NCBI RefSeq assembly: GCF_003600685.1
Contig: NZ_CP032084.1
Coordinates: forward strand, 5,704,001-5,768,000
Source: Achromobacter sp. B7
GTDB taxonomy: Bacteria; Pseudomonadota; Gammaproteobacteria; Burkholderiales; Burkholderiaceae_B
Direction: 5' to 3'
DNA length: 64,000 nucleotides
The notes beneath the pieces were generated by a model, which was not told where the DNA came from, made no database searches, and saw only the letters and a list, made by a program, of their open reading frames with translations. Of this stretch, positions 9,329 through 18,083 are shown one piece after another (positions within the stretch are counted from its first letter, which is position 1; the number at the start of each line of letters is the position of its first letter). A program made the position numbers and the translations under genes.

Positions 9329-9785
9329 CCACCGGCACCGTCAACGTGTTCTTCACCTGGCTCATCACCACCAGCGTCGAGAAGCGCTTGACGTTCGGGT
9401 TGCCCCAGAAGTGGCGCTGGGCGAAGTCGTCGTATTCGGCCATGTCGGCCATGGTCAGCGTCAGCACGAAGTCGACTTCGCCCGTTACCGCCAGGCACTG
9501 CATGACCTCGGGCGCGCCGTGCATGGCGCGCTTGAAGAGGTCGAGCTTGTCGGCGCGTTCGCTCTCCAGCGACACCAGCACCACCATCATGATGGCGCGC
9601 CCCACGGCGGCCGGGTCCACCACGGACACATCGGCCGTCACTACCTTGGATTCGCGCAGCCGCTTCATGCGGCGCAGGCAGGATACCGGCGACAGGTTCA
9701 CGCGTTCGGCGACGTCCTGGCTGGTGCGCTGGTTGTCTTCCTGCAAGCTTTGCAGGATTTGAAGATCAAAATCGTCTAGTTCCAT
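9315..9785 (-). CDS. Lrp/AsnC-family transcriptional regulator
   Basis: 156-residue one-component regulator with an N-terminal helix-turn-helix (TSQDVAERVNLSPVSCLRRMKRL) and a C-terminal RAM domain that senses amino acids (CLAVTGEVDFVLTL). It is divergent from a LysE-family exporter followed by an RhtA-like exporter. This is the usual arrangement for an amino-acid-responsive regulator controlling amino-acid efflux. The tail overlaps the 3' end of the TctC gene. Confidence 0.9.
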   Translation of the reverse strand: MELDDFDLQILQSLQEDNQRTSQDVAERVNLSPVSCLRRMKRLRESKVVTADVSVVDPAAVGRAIMMVVLVSLESERADKLDLFKRAMHGAPEVMQCLAVTGEVDFVLTLTMADMAEYDDFAQRHFWGNPNVKRFSTLVVMSQVKNTLTVPVATSA

Positions 9786-10076
9786 TGGGGTCTCGGAACG
9801 GGGGGAGGTCGGAAACGCGGTGGCGGCTTCGGCTGGCGGGCCGGACTACAGGCCGGATAACGGCCCGGGCTGTGGGCGGGCTGCGGGCCAAGGTCGGGGT
9901 TGATTCCGGGCTTGCGCAGATTCTAATCCTGGGCGCGAACAGGTCCGGCCCCAATTCGACGGGAAACTTCATTTGGCCGCCGCCGGACGCAGGAAAAAAT
10001 CAGCGGGCGTGCGTACACTGAGAGCCCTCCGTCCCCGGTGCCCTGCCGTGGGACACGCCAATCAGCCGCCGTTGCA
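9786..10076. other. Divergent promoter region, lrp-type / lysE-type genes
   Basis: About 290 bp without a gene. It holds G+C-rich, loosely repetitive sequence (GGCCGG-containing near-repeats around 9835-9890) and an A-tract near 9990-10000. No convincing operator or core promoter was recognised. Confidence 0.5.
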
Positions 10077-10721
10077 ATGCCGTCGCTCCACCTTTTTCTG
10101 CTTTTTCTTGCCGCCGACGCGGCGCTTAAACTCACGCCCGGCCCGGACATGGCGTTGACGCTGTCGCGCGGCATGACGCAAGGCTTTCGCCCGGCCTTGC
10201 ACAGCGTGCTGGGCAACGTGGCGGCCGGTTTCATCCAGGTGCCCGCCGTGGTGCTGGGCCTGGCGTCGGTGCTGCAAGCCTTTCCGACGCTGTTCGTGGC
10301 GATCAAGGCAGCGGGCGGTTTGTATCTGGGTTACTTGGGTATCAAGGCGATGATCCGCTGCGCGCAGGCGGCCGACGTGTCCTTGTCGGCGCGGCCGGGC
10401 GATGCGCGCGATGCGTTCTGGCAGGGCTTCATGACGAACCTGCTGAACCCGAAGGTGCTGCTGTTCATGATCGCCTTCCTGCCGCAGTTCACCTCGCCGG
10501 AAAACGGCCCCGTGTGGGTGCAGATGATGGTGCTGGGCATCACCATGAAAGTACTCAGCCTGCCTTACGGCAGCTGCTTTGCCTACGGCGCGTCGCGCAT
10601 TCGTGGTTGGGTCGGGCGTAACCCCTGGTTCTTGCGCATGCAGCAAGGCTTGCTGGGCGCCGTGATGCTGGGCCTGGCGCTGTATGTGCTTTACTCCACG
10701 GCCGCCACGCTGGCGCCTTGA
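10077..10721 (+). CDS. LysE/RhtB-family amino-acid exporter
   Basis: 214-residue membrane protein with about six helices. The family hallmark PGPDMALTLSRGMTQGFRPA appears near residues 20-40, and the conserved NPKVLLF segment near 120. The ATG at 10077 gives a normal N-terminus; the GTG at 10038 would add a hydrophilic leader. Its role would be efflux of an amino acid or analogue from the cytoplasm. It is divergent from the Lrp-type regulator and followed by a second exporter gene, so the pair probably answers to excess amino acid. Confidence 0.88.
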   Translation: MPSLHLFLLFLAADAALKLTPGPDMALTLSRGMTQGFRPALHSVLGNVAAGFIQVPAVVLGLASVLQAFPTLFVAIKAAGGLYLGYLGIKAMIRCAQAADVSLSARPGDARDAFWQGFMTNLLNPKVLLFMIAFLPQFTSPENGPVWVQMMVLGITMKVLSLPYGSCFAYGASRIRGWVGRNPWFLRMQQGLLGAVMLGLALYVLYSTAATLAP

Positions 10722-10777
10722 ACCTCGTTTTTTGTTGCGCGTCCGCGCGTTCCTGCATTGAGCGTTACCTAGCACCC

Positions 10778-11683
10778 ATGACCGCCGCCACCTTGAACAC
10801 CGGGCACAACGCCACGGGCTCGACCCTGCTTCCCACCCTGTCGCTGATCGGCGCGATGGCGTCGCTGTGCATCGGCACGTCGTTCGCCAAGTCCTTGTTT
10901 CCCCAGGTGGGCGCGCAGGGCACGACCGCCTATCGCATCGTTATCGGCGCCATCATCCTGATTGCGTTCTGGCGTCCGTGGCGCTTCGCGTTGACCCGGC
11001 AAAACGCAGCGAAGATCGCGCTGTACGGCGTGACGCTGGCCTGCATGAACCTGCTGTTCTACATGGCGCTGCGCACGTTGCCGCTGGGCATCGCCATCGC
11101 CATTGAATTCACCGGCCCGCTGACATTGGCCGTGCTGATGTCGCGGCGGGCGATTGATTTTGTGTGGATCGGCTGCGCGCTGGCAGGGCTGGTGCTGTTG
11201 ATTCCCACCGGCCAGTCGCTGCACGACCTGGACCCGACCGGCATTGCCTACGCGCTGGCCGCCGCCGTGTGCTGGGCGCTATACATCGTCTTCGGAAAGA
11301 TGGCCGGCAACGTGCATGGCGGCCAGGCGACGTCACTGGGTTTGCTGGCGGCCACGATGGTGGCCTTGCCGGTGGGCGTCGCGCATGCGGGCATGGCCTT
11401 GCTGGACCCCAAGCTGATTCTGGCGGGCATCGGCGTGGGCATTTTGTCCAGCGCGCTGCCCTACTCGCTGGAAATGATCGCGCTGCGGCGCCTGCCGCAA
11501 AAGACGTTTGGCGTGCTGCTCAGCATGGAGCCGGCCATGGGCGCGCTGGCCGGCGTGATCGTGCTGAACGAACACTTGTCGCAAACCCAATGGCTGGCAA
11601 TTGCCGGCATCGTCATCGCGTCGGCGGGTTGCGCGGCCACGGCGCAGCGCGGCAAGAAGCGCCGCGCCAGGGTGCGCGACTAA
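10778..11683 (+). CDS. EamA/DMT-family exporter, RhtA-like
   Basis: 301-residue inner-membrane protein with ten predicted helices in two EamA halves. It is close in length and layout to the threonine/homoserine exporter RhtA, for example EFTGPLTLAVLMSRR in the first half and LSSALPYSLEMIALRRL in the second. I used the ATG at 10778, 56 bp after the preceding stop; a TTG at 10718 overlaps that stop and is less likely. It probably forms an amino-acid efflux operon with the LysE-type gene upstream. The C-terminal tail is basic. Confidence 0.87.
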   Translation: MTAATLNTGHNATGSTLLPTLSLIGAMASLCIGTSFAKSLFPQVGAQGTTAYRIVIGAIILIAFWRPWRFALTRQNAAKIALYGVTLACMNLLFYMALRTLPLGIAIAIEFTGPLTLAVLMSRRAIDFVWIGCALAGLVLLIPTGQSLHDLDPTGIAYALAAAVCWALYIVFGKMAGNVHGGQATSLGLLAATMVALPVGVAHAGMALLDPKLILAGIGVGILSSALPYSLEMIALRRLPQKTFGVLLSMEPAMGALAGVIVLNEHLSQTQWLAIAGIVIASAGCAATAQRGKKRRARVRD

Positions 11684-11709
11684 GCGCCACAGGCGCGGCT
11701 GATCCCGCG

Positions 11710-12702
11710 CTATTCCGCCGAAATGCCCTTGTGCCGGATCACCGCGCCCCAGCGTTCGTTTTCCGCGCGCGCATAGTCGGCAAAGGCTTGCGGCGTGCTG
11801 CCCGTGGGTTCCATGCCCTGCAAGGTCAGTTGCTTGACCACGTCGGGCGACTTCAACGCGGCCACGATGGCCTGGCTAAGCTTATCGACGATGGGTGCGG
11901 GCGTGCCGGCCGGCGCCACCACGCCTTGCCAGGCCGCCGCCTCGAACGTGTGCCCGCCCACTTCCGCAAAAGTCGGCACGTCGGGTAACTGGGCTGAGCG
12001 CTGCGCGGCCGGCACCGCGATGGCGCGCAGCTTGCCGGCCTGGATCAACGGCCGCGCGGCGGCCAGGTCGGCCATCATCATCGGCACCACGCCCGACGCC
12101 ACGTCCTGCAAGGCGGGCGGCGTGCCCTTGTACGGAATTGCCGTGGCGCGTCCGCCGATGGATTCCAGGAACAGCTCCATGGCCAGGTGATGCGGGCTGC
12201 CCACGCCCAGCGAGGCATAGCTGCCCGGCTTGTCGCTGCGCAGGTAGCGCATGACGGCGGGCATGTCTGACAGGTCGGAAGTGGGCGAGGTCACCAGCAC
12301 GATCGGCAGGGACACCAGCGTGGACACCGGGGTCAGGTTGCGGGCGGGGTCATAGGGCAGGTTCTTGTATAGCCAGGGGTTCAAGGCCAGCGTGCTCATG
12401 CCTGCGGTCATCAAGGTGTAGCCGTCGGGCGCGGCGCGCGCGGTCTCTTGCGCGGCGACGATGGTGGCGGCACCCGGCCGGTTCTCGACCACGACCGTCT
12501 GCCCCAGCGATTCGCCCACGTGCCTGGCGACGATACGCGTGGCGATATCGCTGCCGCCGCCCGCGCTGAATGGCACCAGCCAGCGGATGGGATGGTCGGG
12601 GAATTCACCCGCCGAAGCGACGCTGCATGCAAGGCCGAACCATGCAGCGGCGCTGGTCAGCGCCGCGGCCCGCCACGTGCGTGGCAAGATGCTTGTCATC
12701 AT
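11710..12702 (-). CDS. Tripartite tricarboxylate transporter (TctC/Bug) solute-binding protein
   Basis: 330-residue periplasmic receptor with a Sec signal peptide ending near SAG-EFP. It carries the Bug-family loops PFSAGGGSD and VVVENRPGAA and the APDGYT motif. The start is one of two adjacent ATG codons (12702 or 12699), placed behind GGAGG; the longer frame to 12765 lacks support. It is transcribed toward the RhtA-like gene and has no TctAB partner nearby. A hydroxypyruvate-isomerase-like gene lies upstream on the same strand, but 170 bp and a repeat-bearing stretch separate them. Confidence 0.9.
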   Translation of the reverse strand: MMTSILPRTWRAAALTSAAAWFGLACSVASAGEFPDHPIRWLVPFSAGGGSDIATRIVARHVGESLGQTVVVENRPGAATIVAAQETARAAPDGYTLMTAGMSTLALNPWLYKNLPYDPARNLTPVSTLVSLPIVLVTSPTSDLSDMPAVMRYLRSDKPGSYASLGVGSPHHLAMELFLESIGGRATAIPYKGTPPALQDVASGVVPMMMADLAAARPLIQAGKLRAIAVPAAQRSAQLPDVPTFAEVGGHTFEAAAWQGVVAPAGTPAPIVDKLSQAIVAALKSPDVVKQLTLQGMEPTGSTPQAFADYARAENERWGAVIRHKGISAE

Positions 12703-12823
12703 GTCCCGGCCTCCTCGACCTTGGTTTGCATTTATTTTGATTAACATATTAACTATTTTCGGCACGACCGCAAGCCCGGCGTTTCGGGCGGCAATGCAGG
12801 AGAAAATGAGGACAGAAGAAGGC

Positions 12824-12850
12824 GACAGGGGGACAGGGGGACAGGGACAG
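12824..12850 (+). repeat. Short GACAGGGG tandem repeat
   Basis: Two full and two partial copies of an 8-bp GACAGGGG unit in the gap between the TctC gene and the hydroxypyruvate-isomerase-like gene. Confidence 0.6.
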
Positions 12851-12875
12851 CGCGGTGTTCAGCCGCGCGTTGCGA

Positions 12876-13661
12876 TTAGCCGCGCGCCGCGTTCAGCCAG
12901 CGCAAGCCCGCCGACGTGTGGCCCGCCGGGCGGTACTCGCAGCCGATCCAGCCGCTGTAGTCCAGTTCGCGCAGCACGTTGAATACCCAGCCGTAATCGA
13001 GCTCGCCGCGATCCGGTTCGTGGCGGTGCGGCACACCCGCGATCTGCACGTGGCCCACGCGGCCCGTGGGCAGGTACTCATGCAGTTTGGTGGTGACGTC
13101 GCCTTCGACGATCTGGCAGTGGTACAGGTCCATCTGCACTTTCAGGTTCGAGGCGTTCACGGCCTGCACGATGGCGTGGGCCTCGCTCTGCCGGTTCAGG
13201 ATGTAGCCCGGGATGTCGCGCGTGTTGATGGGTTCGATCAGCAACGTGACACCCGCCGATCGCGCCTGGCGCGCCGCCCAATCCAGATTTTCCCGGTAGC
13301 AATCCAGCAGCGATTCGCGCGGCACGCCGTCGGGCGCCAACCCCGCCATGACGTGCACATTGGAGCAAGACAGCGTCGTCGCATACGACAAGGCATGTTC
13401 AATCCCTGCCTGGAATTCCGCCTGCCGGCCGGGCAATGCCGCCAGCCCGCGTTCACCGCGCGCCGTCACGCCCGGCGGTGCATTGAACAGCACTTGCGAC
13501 ACGCCAACCGCGTCCATCCGTTCCCGCACGAAGGCGGCGGGTTCTGCGTACGGAAACATGCATTCGACCCCCGTAAAGCCATCCGACGCGGCGGCGGCAT
13601 AACGGTCCAGGAACGGATATTCCTGATACATCATGGATAGGTTGGCGGCGAATTTCAGCAT
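12876..13661 (-). CDS. hyi: Hydroxypyruvate isomerase / TIM-barrel sugar isomerase
   Basis: 261-residue member of the AP-endonuclease-2-like TIM-barrel family, the usual length for Hyi (hydroxypyruvate to tartronate semialdehyde) or OtnI. Conserved segments include [13 protein letters not shown], with a metal-ligand Glu, YHCQIVEGD, and [20 protein letters not shown], with ligand and catalytic residues. The ATG at 13661 starts the conserved [10 protein letters not shown] segment; the frame extension to 13751 is not conserved-looking. No gcl or glxR lies beside it, so whether it acts in glyoxylate or tetronate use is uncertain. A paralogue is encoded at 34419-35204. Confidence 0.85.
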   Translation of the reverse strand: MLKFAANLSMMYQEYPFLDRYAAAASDGFTGVECMFPYAEPAAFVRERMDAVGVSQVLFNAPPGVTARGERGLAALPGRQAEFQAGIEHALSYATTLSCSNVHVMAGLAPDGVPRESLLDCYRENLDWAARQARSAGVTLLIEPINTRDIPGYILNRQSEAHAIVQAVNASNLKVQMDLYHCQIVEGDVTTKLHEYLPTGRVGHVQIAGVPHRHEPDRGELDYGWVFNVLRELDYSGWIGCEYRPAGHTSAGLRWLNAARG

Positions 13662-13805
13662 GGCGGCGGCTTGGGGTTCCAGCGGGAATTCCGAACGGGA
13701 ATTCCGGCAACTTAGCACACCGCCGGCCGGTTTCGTGCAATCGATTTGCACGCGGGAACCACGCGAAGTGATGCGCGCGATCCCCGCGTGGTGTGCCGCA
13801 CTGCA

Positions 13806-15920
13806 TCAATACGTCATGCGCACGCCCAGCATCACACTGCGACCCGGCAGCGGCGCCACCGAGGAAATGAACGACGCATGGTTGTAGGCCAGCTTGTTCA
13901 AGAGGTTGGTGCCGCGCACATAGACTTCGTAGCCCGTGTCGCCATAGCGGCCGCGATAGGCCACTACGGCGTTGACCATGTTGTAGCCCGGCGTGCTGTC
14001 TTCGTACGACGCGATGTCCTTCTGCGAGAACACGCGCGCGTATTCCACGCCGCCCGACCACTGTTGCCACTTCACGTTGCCGCGCACGCCGGCGCGTGCC
14101 GCCGGAATGCGCGGCAGGTTGCCGTCGCCGCCCGTCAGCTTGCCGCGCACGTAGTCGCCGAACACGGCGGCCGAGAACACAGGCGTGAACTGGTGCCGCA
14201 GCTCGCCTTCCACGCCGGTAAATTCCGCGTCGCGTTGCGTGTACTCGATCAAGCGAAAGTCTTCGTAGCGGTCCAGCGTGTTGGCATAGATATAGTTCTT
14301 CACGCGGTTGTGGAACACGCTGGCGGAAAACGTGGTGTCGCCGGCATGCTTGCGCAACGTCAGGTCGATGTTGTGCGACGTTTCGCGCCCCAGGTCCGCG
14401 TTGCCCAGCTCATACGTATTAGTGGCAAGGTGCACGCCATCGGCGTACAGCTCTTGCGCGTTGGGCAAGCGTTGCGAACGGGACAACGACAGCGCGACGG
14501 AATACTGCGGCGCAAAGTCCCAGATGGCCGCTGCCGACAACGACGTGCCGGACAGGCTGCTGCGCGGCGCGCCGCCTTCGGGCGAAATGCGTTGCCAGTC
14601 CTGCCGCGCACCCACTTCGAAGCGCCAGTCGTTCAGCTGGTATTCCTCAAGCACGAACAAACCGTTTGATCGCGTGCGACTGCGCGGCAGAAAGGCTTCT
14701 TCGCCCTCTGCGCTGAAGTCGCTATACGCGTTCTGCATGCCAATCACACCGCGCCAGCCGGCGATGGGCTTGTGCTGCAATTCCACGCGCAGGTCATAGC
14801 CCTTGTTCTTGAAACGCGTGCCGACTTCGCCGCCTTCGATCTCGTCGTGCTGATAGTCCGTCAAGCCACCGCGCACACGGATTTTCTCGAAGCCGGCGAA
14901 GGGGTCCTGGTATTCGGCGCGCAGGTCCAGGCGGTTGCTGCGCAGCTTCACATAGGGCACGCCGCCATGTTCGTGATCATGATCGTGGTCGTGGCCTTCT
15001 TCTTCGTGGTCGTGATCGTCGTGGCCGCCACAATGCAAATGCGTGCCGTGGGGGTGGCAGCCTTCGTATTCATGGTTGTGGCCGGGCAAGCCGTACTTGC
15101 TTTCCAGATGCGTGAACGCCAGGCCGACGTAGCCGCGCGGCGTAATCCAAGACATGCCGACGGAGCCTTGCGCGGATTCGCTGTACGAGCCTTCCAGCTT
15201 GCCGCCCGGCCAGTCGGGCACGTCGTAGTCGCTGGTGCGGCGCTTCATCCCTTCGACGCGCACGGCAAACTGGCCCTCGCCCGCGGTGATGCCGACGGCG
15301 CCCGCACGTTCCTTCGTGCCGGTTGCGCCGCGCAGTTCCGCTTCGGCTTCGACGCCCTTTTCCGGCACGGCGGTCGGCACTTTTTTGTCGACCACGTTGA
15401 CCACGCCGCCAATCGCGCCACCACCGTACAGCAAGGTGGCCGGCCCGCGCAGCACTTCAATGCGCTCGGCCAACAGCGGTTCCACGGTAACGGCGTGATC
15501 CGGCGAGATGCTGGATGCGTCCATCACTTCGGACCCATCGGACAGCACCTTCACGCGCGGCGCGGTCTGGCCCCGAATCACCGGGCGGCTGGCGCCGCCG
15601 CCAAATGTGTCGCTGTTCACGCCGGGCAGGTTCTTCAGCGTTTCGCCCAGCGTACCGGTGCGCTGCTCAATCAATGCGTCGCCTTCCAGCACGGACGCCG
15701 GCAGCGTGGTGCTGTTCAGGTCCAGACCCAGGGGATTGGCCGACACGGTAATGGGCGCCAACGTCTTGGCGCGGTTGACGTCCGCATCGCTCTCGGCCTG
15801 CGCCACCGGCGCGATCAGCATCAACGAACACACCAACGGTTTCAGGCTTCCCCGACGCGGCCCGCGCGCCTTCGCTGCCACCCGGCCTGCCTTCTTGAAC
15901 CCCAGCTTCTTGCCTTTCAT
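13806..15920 (-). CDS. znuD: TonB-dependent zinc receptor, ZnuD type
   Basis: 704-residue outer-membrane receptor. A signal peptide ends near AQA (about 42), followed by a plug domain (about 58-180, with LRGPATLLYGGGAIGG) and a 22-strand barrel ending in a C-terminal aromatic residue (MTY). Residues 281-318 form a loop with fourteen histidines plus Asp/Glu and two cysteines, the zinc-capturing feature known from neisserial ZnuD. Upstream lies a perfect 13-bp inverted repeat resembling Zur sites, so expression is probably induced by zinc starvation. No znuABC genes are nearby. Zinc is strongly preferred as the ligand, though cadmium or other metals are possible. Confidence 0.88.
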   Translation of the reverse strand: MKGKKLGFKKAGRVAAKARGPRRGSLKPLVCSLMLIAPVAQAESDADVNRAKTLAPITVSANPLGLDLNSTTLPASVLEGDALIEQRTGTLGETLKNLPGVNSDTFGGGASRPVIRGQTAPRVKVLSDGSEVMDASSISPDHAVTVEPLLAERIEVLRGPATLLYGGGAIGGVVNVVDKKVPTAVPEKGVEAEAELRGATGTKERAGAVGITAGEGQFAVRVEGMKRRTSDYDVPDWPGGKLEGSYSESAQGSVGMSWITPRGYVGLAFTHLESKYGLPGHNHEYEGCHPHGTHLHCGGHDDHDHEEEGHDHDHDHEHGGVPYVKLRSNRLDLRAEYQDPFAGFEKIRVRGGLTDYQHDEIEGGEVGTRFKNKGYDLRVELQHKPIAGWRGVIGMQNAYSDFSAEGEEAFLPRSRTRSNGLFVLEEYQLNDWRFEVGARQDWQRISPEGGAPRSSLSGTSLSAAAIWDFAPQYSVALSLSRSQRLPNAQELYADGVHLATNTYELGNADLGRETSHNIDLTLRKHAGDTTFSASVFHNRVKNYIYANTLDRYEDFRLIEYTQRDAEFTGVEGELRHQFTPVFSAAVFGDYVRGKLTGGDGNLPRIPAARAGVRGNVKWQQWSGGVEYARVFSQKDIASYEDSTPGYNMVNAVVAYRGRYGDTGYEVYVRGTNLLNKLAYNHASFISSVAPLPGRSVMLGVRMTY

Positions 15921-15934
15921 CTACGTTCTCTCGG

Positions 15935-15974
15935 ATGTTATATCATTACAAACGGCGGACGAATGATATAACAT
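15935..15974 (-). promoter_or_regulatory. Double Zur-like operator over the znuD promoter
   Basis: ATGTTATATCATT (15935-15947) and its exact reverse complement AATGATATAACAT (15962-15974), 14 bp apart and ending 15 bp before the znuD ATG. On the znuD strand the distal copy reads GAAATGTTATATCATTC, close to the start of enterobacterial Zur boxes. The second copy overlaps a possible -10 (TATAAC). Two dimers could bind. Zur itself is not in this window. Confidence 0.7.
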
Positions 15975-15981
15975 TTCAGAA

Positions 15982-16197
15982 TCAATGCGATGAAGTTTTG
16001 GGGGGCTTGACCACCATCTCCCTGGTTCCCGCGACCCGCCCCACGCGATAAAGCTGTGGACGCCGGCGCAACTTAGCCACCTTCTGCTCAATCTCATCAA
16101 GCAAGCGAAGCGCAGCCGCCGGGCTGTCGTCCGATATGTATTCAACAATCGCCAGCAGGTCTTCGCGAGCCGTCTGGCGCCATTCAAGAACCGGCAC
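15982..16197 (-). pseudogene. Truncated RelE/ParE-family toxin
   Basis: 71 codons from a GTG start read as a ParE-type toxin N-terminus (residues 1-60: EWRQTAREDLLAIVEYISD and GRVAGTREMVV). The frame then changes to KPPKTSSH and stops. Family members usually continue for another ~25 residues of beta-strands ending in a LRVLHA-like segment; these are missing. The break falls within a few bases of the znuD operator, so a deletion or frameshift there removed the toxin tail. The C-run/A-run at the break could also be a slippage site. The product is probably inactive. Confidence 0.6.
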
Positions 16198-16320
16198 GAT
16201 GCTTCTTTTTGCCGATCAAGGCACGCGCCTCGGCCATCACCTCCTGGTGGGAAACCGCTGGACGCGTATCGACGAGCGCCTCCTGGACCTTTTCGCGAAA
16301 ACACAGAGTATTCTCGACAT
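16184..16320 (-). pseudogene. Remnant of the cognate antitoxin
   Basis: Just upstream of the toxin and overlapping its 5' end by 14 bp is an open frame ending FREKVQEALVDTRPAVSHQE and then VMAEARALIGKKKHRAGS. This resembles the C-terminal half of RelB/ParD-like antitoxins that pair with such toxins. No ATG, GTG or TTG lies in frame near its beginning (only a CTG at 16306), and the DNA-binding N-terminus is absent. The antitoxin is therefore 5'-truncated. Both halves of the pair are decayed, which fits a dead toxin-antitoxin locus. Confidence 0.5.
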
Positions 16321-16400
16321 CACGAGACCCTGCACGCGATGCGCGCCGGTTGTTCGGACGCCAGGCGTCAACGGGTTCTCATCCCACCAGGAGACTCCCG

Positions 16401-16880
16401 ATGATTCCCAAGAACACCATTTGCCTTTGGTTCGACGGCACCGCGCTGGAGGCGGCGCGGTTCTATGCGCAGACGTTTCCCGATAGTTCGGTGGACGCGG
16501 TGCATCATGCGCCGTCCGACTACCCGTCGGGCAAGGAAGGCGAAGTGCTGACCGTGCAGTTCACCGTGATGGGCATCCCGTGCCTGGGCCTGAATGGCGG
16601 GCCGGCGTTTCAGCACAACGAGTCGTTTTCGTTTCAGGTGGCGACCGACGACCAGGAAGAAACCGACCGCTATTGGAATGCCATCGTCGGCAACGGCGGG
16701 CGGGAAAGCGAGTGCGGCTGGTGCAAGGACAAGTGGGGCTTGTCCTGGCAGATCACGCCGCGTGTGTTGACCGAGGCCTACACGGGCGCGGACCGCGCCG
16801 CCGCCAAGCGCGTGTTCGAAGCCATGATGACGATGGGCAAGATCGACGTCGCCCGGATCGAGGCGGCGCGGCGGGGATGA
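16401..16880 (+). CDS. VOC-family protein (PhnB-like, 3-demethylubiquinone-type domain)
   Basis: 159-residue vicinal-oxygen-chelate fold protein of the PhnB/YjdN group. It opens with the usual IPKNTICLWFDGTALEAARF segment and contains DQEETDRYWNAIVGNGG and the WGLSWQITPR C-terminal motif. The start is the ATG at 16401 behind GGAGAC; longer frames run into the antitoxin remnant. Members are small cytoplasmic dimers of mostly unknown function. It converges on the potD-like gene over a 63-bp gap holding a G+C-rich palindrome. Confidence 0.85.
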   Translation: MIPKNTICLWFDGTALEAARFYAQTFPDSSVDAVHHAPSDYPSGKEGEVLTVQFTVMGIPCLGLNGGPAFQHNESFSFQVATDDQEETDRYWNAIVGNGGRESECGWCKDKWGLSWQITPRVLTEAYTGADRAAAKRVFEAMMTMGKIDVARIEAARRG

Positions 16881-16902
16881 TTGCGGCAAGCGCGGCGACG
16901 GG

Positions 16903-16922
16903 GGGGCCGGGCGCCCGGCCCC
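16903..16922. terminator. G+C-rich palindrome between convergent genes
   Basis: A perfect 20-bp palindrome (GGGGCCGGGC and its complement) lies between the VOC stop and the stop of the leftward ABC operon. It could end transcription from both sides, but no T-run follows on either strand, so the assignment is tentative. Confidence 0.4.
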
Positions 16923-16943
16923 GCCGCCACATCATCCGCCCCA

Positions 16944-17993
16944 TCAACCCGCCTTGAATTCCTTGTTCCAGAATTCCAGGATGTCGGCCTTGCGTTCGGT
17001 CAGGCCCTTCAAATCGTACGCGTGCAGCAGCTTGACTTCGGCATCGGTGAAGCCGACGCGCTTCAGGTTCTCGGGCAGTGTCGCGTTGGTCACCGTGGGC
17101 GCGTAGCCCATTTTTTCGGCGAAACCGATCTGGCCTTGCGGGTCCAGCATGGCGTTCAGGTATTCCCACGCCGCCTCCTTGTTGCGGCTGTTCTTGGCCA
17201 CGCCCGCTTCGAACGACACCGGCACCGAGCCTTCCTTCGGGATCACGAAACCCAGCGGCAGGCCGCTGTCCTTCCACTGCAACGCACGCGCCTTCCACAT
17301 GCAGGCGATGGCGATTTCGCCGGACTTGAATGCGGACGCCACCGCCTCGTTGGACGGATAGATGCGCGGCGCATTGGGCTTGAGCTTGGCCAGGAAGCGC
17401 TTGCCGCCGTCAAACGTCTTGGTGTCCCCACCCGCGCCCAGGCCGACGAAGACCGAGTTGTACAGGTACAGAATGTCCGAGAAACCCACCTGCCCTTTCC
17501 ACTTCGGGTCCAGCAGCACTTGCAGCGAGTCCGGCGGCGTCGGGAATTTTTCGGTGTTGTACACCAGCGTCATCGCGCTGAAGATGTGCGGAATCGAATA
17601 CGGCGTTTTCAGCGCGGCAATCGCGTGCGCCAGGTTGGGCAGCTTCTTGACGTCGATGGGCTCCAGCGTGCCGGAACGTTCGGCGTCATACATATCGACT
17701 TCGCCTAGCAGGGCCACGTCCATGCTGCCGCGCCGCGAATTCTTTTCCGCGCGCAACTTGGTCACGCGGCCCACGGCGTTGCCCGTGTCGTACACCACCT
17801 TCACGCCTTGCTTGTCGACGATGGGGTTGATGATCTGCTGAAGCAGGTTTTGGTAGTCGCCGCCCCACGTGCCCACGACCAGGTCTTTTTCGGCGGCGTG
17901 CGCCATGCCGGGCACCCAGCCCAACGCGGGGGCCAGGGCCAGGCCCGAGGCGGTCTTGATGAAGCCACGGCGAGTCAGGTTTTTCTCTTGCAT
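16944..17993 (-). CDS. ABC transporter substrate-binding protein, PotD-like, Tat-exported
   Basis: 349-residue extracellular solute-binding protein of the polyamine/thiamine/iron type (SBP family 1). The N-terminus LTRRGFIKTASGLALAPAL is a twin-arginine signal, cleaved near AHAAE. The mature part starts LVVGTWGGDYQNLL, as in PotD-like receptors. It is the last gene of the leftward operon whose other end encodes its permeases and ATPase, more than 4 kb away, with two amidohydrolases and a CobW-type GTPase in between. The ligand is probably a cationic or amide-containing small molecule; polyamine itself is not shown. Confidence 0.88.
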   Translation of the reverse strand: MQEKNLTRRGFIKTASGLALAPALGWVPGMAHAAEKDLVVGTWGGDYQNLLQQIINPIVDKQGVKVVYDTGNAVGRVTKLRAEKNSRRGSMDVALLGEVDMYDAERSGTLEPIDVKKLPNLAHAIAALKTPYSIPHIFSAMTLVYNTEKFPTPPDSLQVLLDPKWKGQVGFSDILYLYNSVFVGLGAGGDTKTFDGGKRFLAKLKPNAPRIYPSNEAVASAFKSGEIAIACMWKARALQWKDSGLPLGFVIPKEGSVPVSFEAGVAKNSRNKEAAWEYLNAMLDPQGQIGFAEKMGYAPTVTNATLPENLKRVGFTDAEVKLLHAYDLKGLTERKADILEFWNKEFKAG

Positions 17994-18083
17994 AACAACC
18001 TCGTATCGAAGGGGAACTGACGACTTGCTACGGTGGCGCGCAAGCGGCTGTGCCCGCCCGCGCGCCTTGGGTTTTCAAACCGG

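Noticed and set aside
10718..10778. TTG start overlapping the LysE-type stop for the RhtA-like gene
   Set aside because: The resulting 20-residue leader is polar and cysteine-rich, unlike the family; the ATG at 10778 gives a normal N-terminus.
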